A program made the translations under genes and the position numbers. This document shows, in pieces, positions 6,097 through 6,644 of a stretch of DNA of 6,644 nt. Origin of the DNA: JBQCHF01 sp051953655 (GTDB lineage Bacteria > Actinomycetota > Actinomycetes > Motilibacterales > Motilibacteraceae); NCBI GenBank assembly GCA_051953655.1, contig JBQCIO010000110.1, forward strand, positions 1 to 6,644, given 5' to 3'. The notes beneath the pieces were generated by a model. It was given only the letters and a program-made list of their open reading frames with translations, did not search any database and was not told the origin of the DNA. How positions within the stretch are numbered: position 1 is the stretch's first letter; every line of letters starts with the position of its first letter.

Positions 6097-6153
6097 CCGG
6101 CTGGCTGATGCGGGGGGGCGTGTGGCTCTGTGAACCAGGGTCACCTCACTCCA

Positions 6154-6212
6154 AGCAGTCCGTCCGCGAGAAGCCGTTACTGTTCCTTGGTTTCTGCTGT
6201 GGACAGGCTGCT
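6154..6212 (+). other. long imperfect stem-loop in the gap before the DUF222 gene
   Basis: The left arm 6154-6176 pairs with the right arm 6188-6212: 17 Watson-Crick and 5 G-U pairs, one C-A mismatch (6161/6205), a 2-nt bulge (6196-6197) and an 11-nt loop (6177-6187). Key segments are AGCAGTCCGTCC against GGACAGGCTGCT, and AGAAGCCG against TGGTTTCT. All five wobbles are G-U only in + strand RNA and would be A-C in the complement, so if it is an RNA it is read left to right. It ends 2 nt before the SOS box. It could be the 3' end or terminator of the DUF421 transcript, a small RNA, or a decayed repeat. I recognise no known RNA family. Confidence 0.38.
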
Positions 6213-6214
6213 AT

Positions 6215-6230
6215 TCGAACGCCTGTTCGG
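6215..6230 (+). promoter_or_regulatory. LexA-binding SOS box
   Basis: TCGAAC-GCCT-GTTCGG matches the actinobacterial SOS box TCGAAC-N4-GTTCGA at 11 of 12 fixed positions (last base G instead of A). It lies immediately before the -10 element of the DUF222 gene, where bound LexA would block RNA polymerase. LexA control of 13E12-family genes is known from Mycobacterium tuberculosis, which fits this gene. Confidence 0.85.
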
Positions 6231-6231
6231 G

Positions 6232-6237
6232 TAGAAT
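6232..6237 (+). promoter_or_regulatory. -10 element TAGAAT giving a leaderless start
   Basis: TAGAAT matches TANNNT and is close to TATAAT. It ends 6 nt before the ATG at 6244, so transcription would begin at or next to the A of the start codon, and no Shine-Dalgarno is present between them. I read this as a leaderless mRNA. No clear -35 is visible; the SOS box occupies the spacer. Confidence 0.65.
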
Positions 6238-6243
6238 CAGTGC

Positions 6244-6644
6244 ATGGCAGACAGCGTCGACCGCGGCGGGGTGGGGTCCTCCCCGCTGGCGGTCGGGCTG
6301 CTGGCGGTGGCGGATTCGGTCGAGGCGGTCGTCGCGCCGGGCGCGGGTCGGGTGGACTTCTCGGTGGCGAAGCCCTCCGAGCTGGTGGCGCTGCTGCACC
6401 TGGTCGGGACGGTTCTGAACCAGCTGATGCTGGTGCTGCTGTGCCTGCTGCACGAGTGCGAACGCCGCGGCGTGGCCCAGGGGATCTCCGGGGTGCGCAA
6501 GACCGAGGACTGGCTGGCCCAGGCGCTGCGGATGGACCTCCCCCGGGCGCGGATGCTGGTGCGGCAGGCCCGGGCGCTGCACGCGGCCGACGCGGCCCGC
6601 TCGTTGAGCGAGCCCGACCCGGGCCCGTGCCCGCGGGCGGCCGG
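6244..6644 (+). CDS. DUF222 / 13E12-repeat family protein, probable HNH endonuclease (3' end outside window)
   Basis: The first 133 residues of a gene that continues past the right edge. The sequence fits the N-terminal DUF222 domain of the 13E12 family: a leucine-rich helical region at 43-71 (PSELVALLHLVGTVLNQ then LMLVLLCLLHE), CERRGVAQ (72-79), WLAQALRM (90-97) and the helix ARMLVRQARALHAAD (102-116). Full-length relatives usually carry a C-terminal HNH nuclease domain; that part is not in this window, so the nuclease call comes from the family only. The ATG is chosen because homology-like sequence begins soon after it and the -10 TAGAAT sits 6 nt upstream, giving a leaderless message. The SOS box at 6215-6230 implies induction by DNA damage. 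Family members are often multi-copy in actinobacterial genomes and are suspected of mobility, but no transposition signals are visible here. Confidence 0.85.
   Translation, partial: MADSVDRGGVGSSPLAVGLLAVADSVEAVVAPGAGRVDFSVAKPSELVALLHLVGTVLNQLMLVLLCLLHECERRGVAQGISGVRKTEDWLAQALRMDLPRARMLVRQARALHAADAARSLSEPDPGPCPRAA

Noticed and set aside
6064..6243. tRNA or other standard RNA gene in the relatively AT-rich gap
   Set aside because: No cloverleaf, no TTCGANNC T-arm in the right context, and the TTCGAAC present belongs to the SOS box. Only the unclassified stem-loop remains.

Overview
The window is very GC-rich DNA with strong third-position G/C bias, GTG as well as ATG starts, and Shine-Dalgarno sites of the GGAGG type. 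Together with the protein families present (a serine phosphatase/anti-sigma kinase tail, CWB2 cell-wall repeats, DUF4396, and a DUF222/13E12 gene under a TCGAAC-N4-GTTCGA LexA box), this points to an actinomycete. A Geodermatophilaceae-like genus is possible, but I cannot fix it from this sequence. All six genes I accept are on the + strand, and the many long open frames on both strands are GC-bias shadows.

Layout. (1) 2-472: the 3' end of a gene cut by the window edge. It ends in an RsbW-like HATPase domain, and the few residues before that domain look like the end of a SpoIIE/PP2C phosphatase. (2) 574-2703: a secreted 709-residue cell-wall protein with a signal peptide, a GH25/DUF1906-like barrel, a FlgD-like Ig domain and three CWB2 repeats. 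(3) 2842-4692: a membrane diguanylate cyclase, CHASE3-TM-HAMP-GAF-GGDEF, with intact catalytic and I-site motifs. A 12-bp bulged hairpin lies exactly over its ribosome binding site. (4) 4829-5527 and 5524-6063: two membrane proteins of unknown function, DUF4396 and DUF421/YetF, overlapping by 4 nt and probably translationally coupled. A possible SigB-type promoter and two leader hairpins precede them. (5) 6064-6243: a 180-nt, relatively AT-rich gap holding a long imperfect hairpin, a near-perfect SOS box and a -10 element. (6) 6244-6644: the 5' part of a DUF222 (13E12 family) gene, apparently leaderless and LexA-controlled, running off the window.

How the parts may relate. The recurrent theme is signalling and stress at the cell envelope: a partner-switching regulator, a surface protein, a c-di-GMP synthase with an external sensor, a possible stress-sigma promoter before a two-gene membrane operon, and a DNA-damage-inducible gene. 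The genes have separate leaders, except the DUF4396/DUF421 pair, so I see one two-gene operon and several single units, not one coherent system. I found no CRISPR array, tRNA, rRNA, insertion sequence or complete mobile element. The best candidates for something not routinely described are the hairpin masking the cyclase ribosome binding site and the 59-nt stem-loop beside the SOS promoter.
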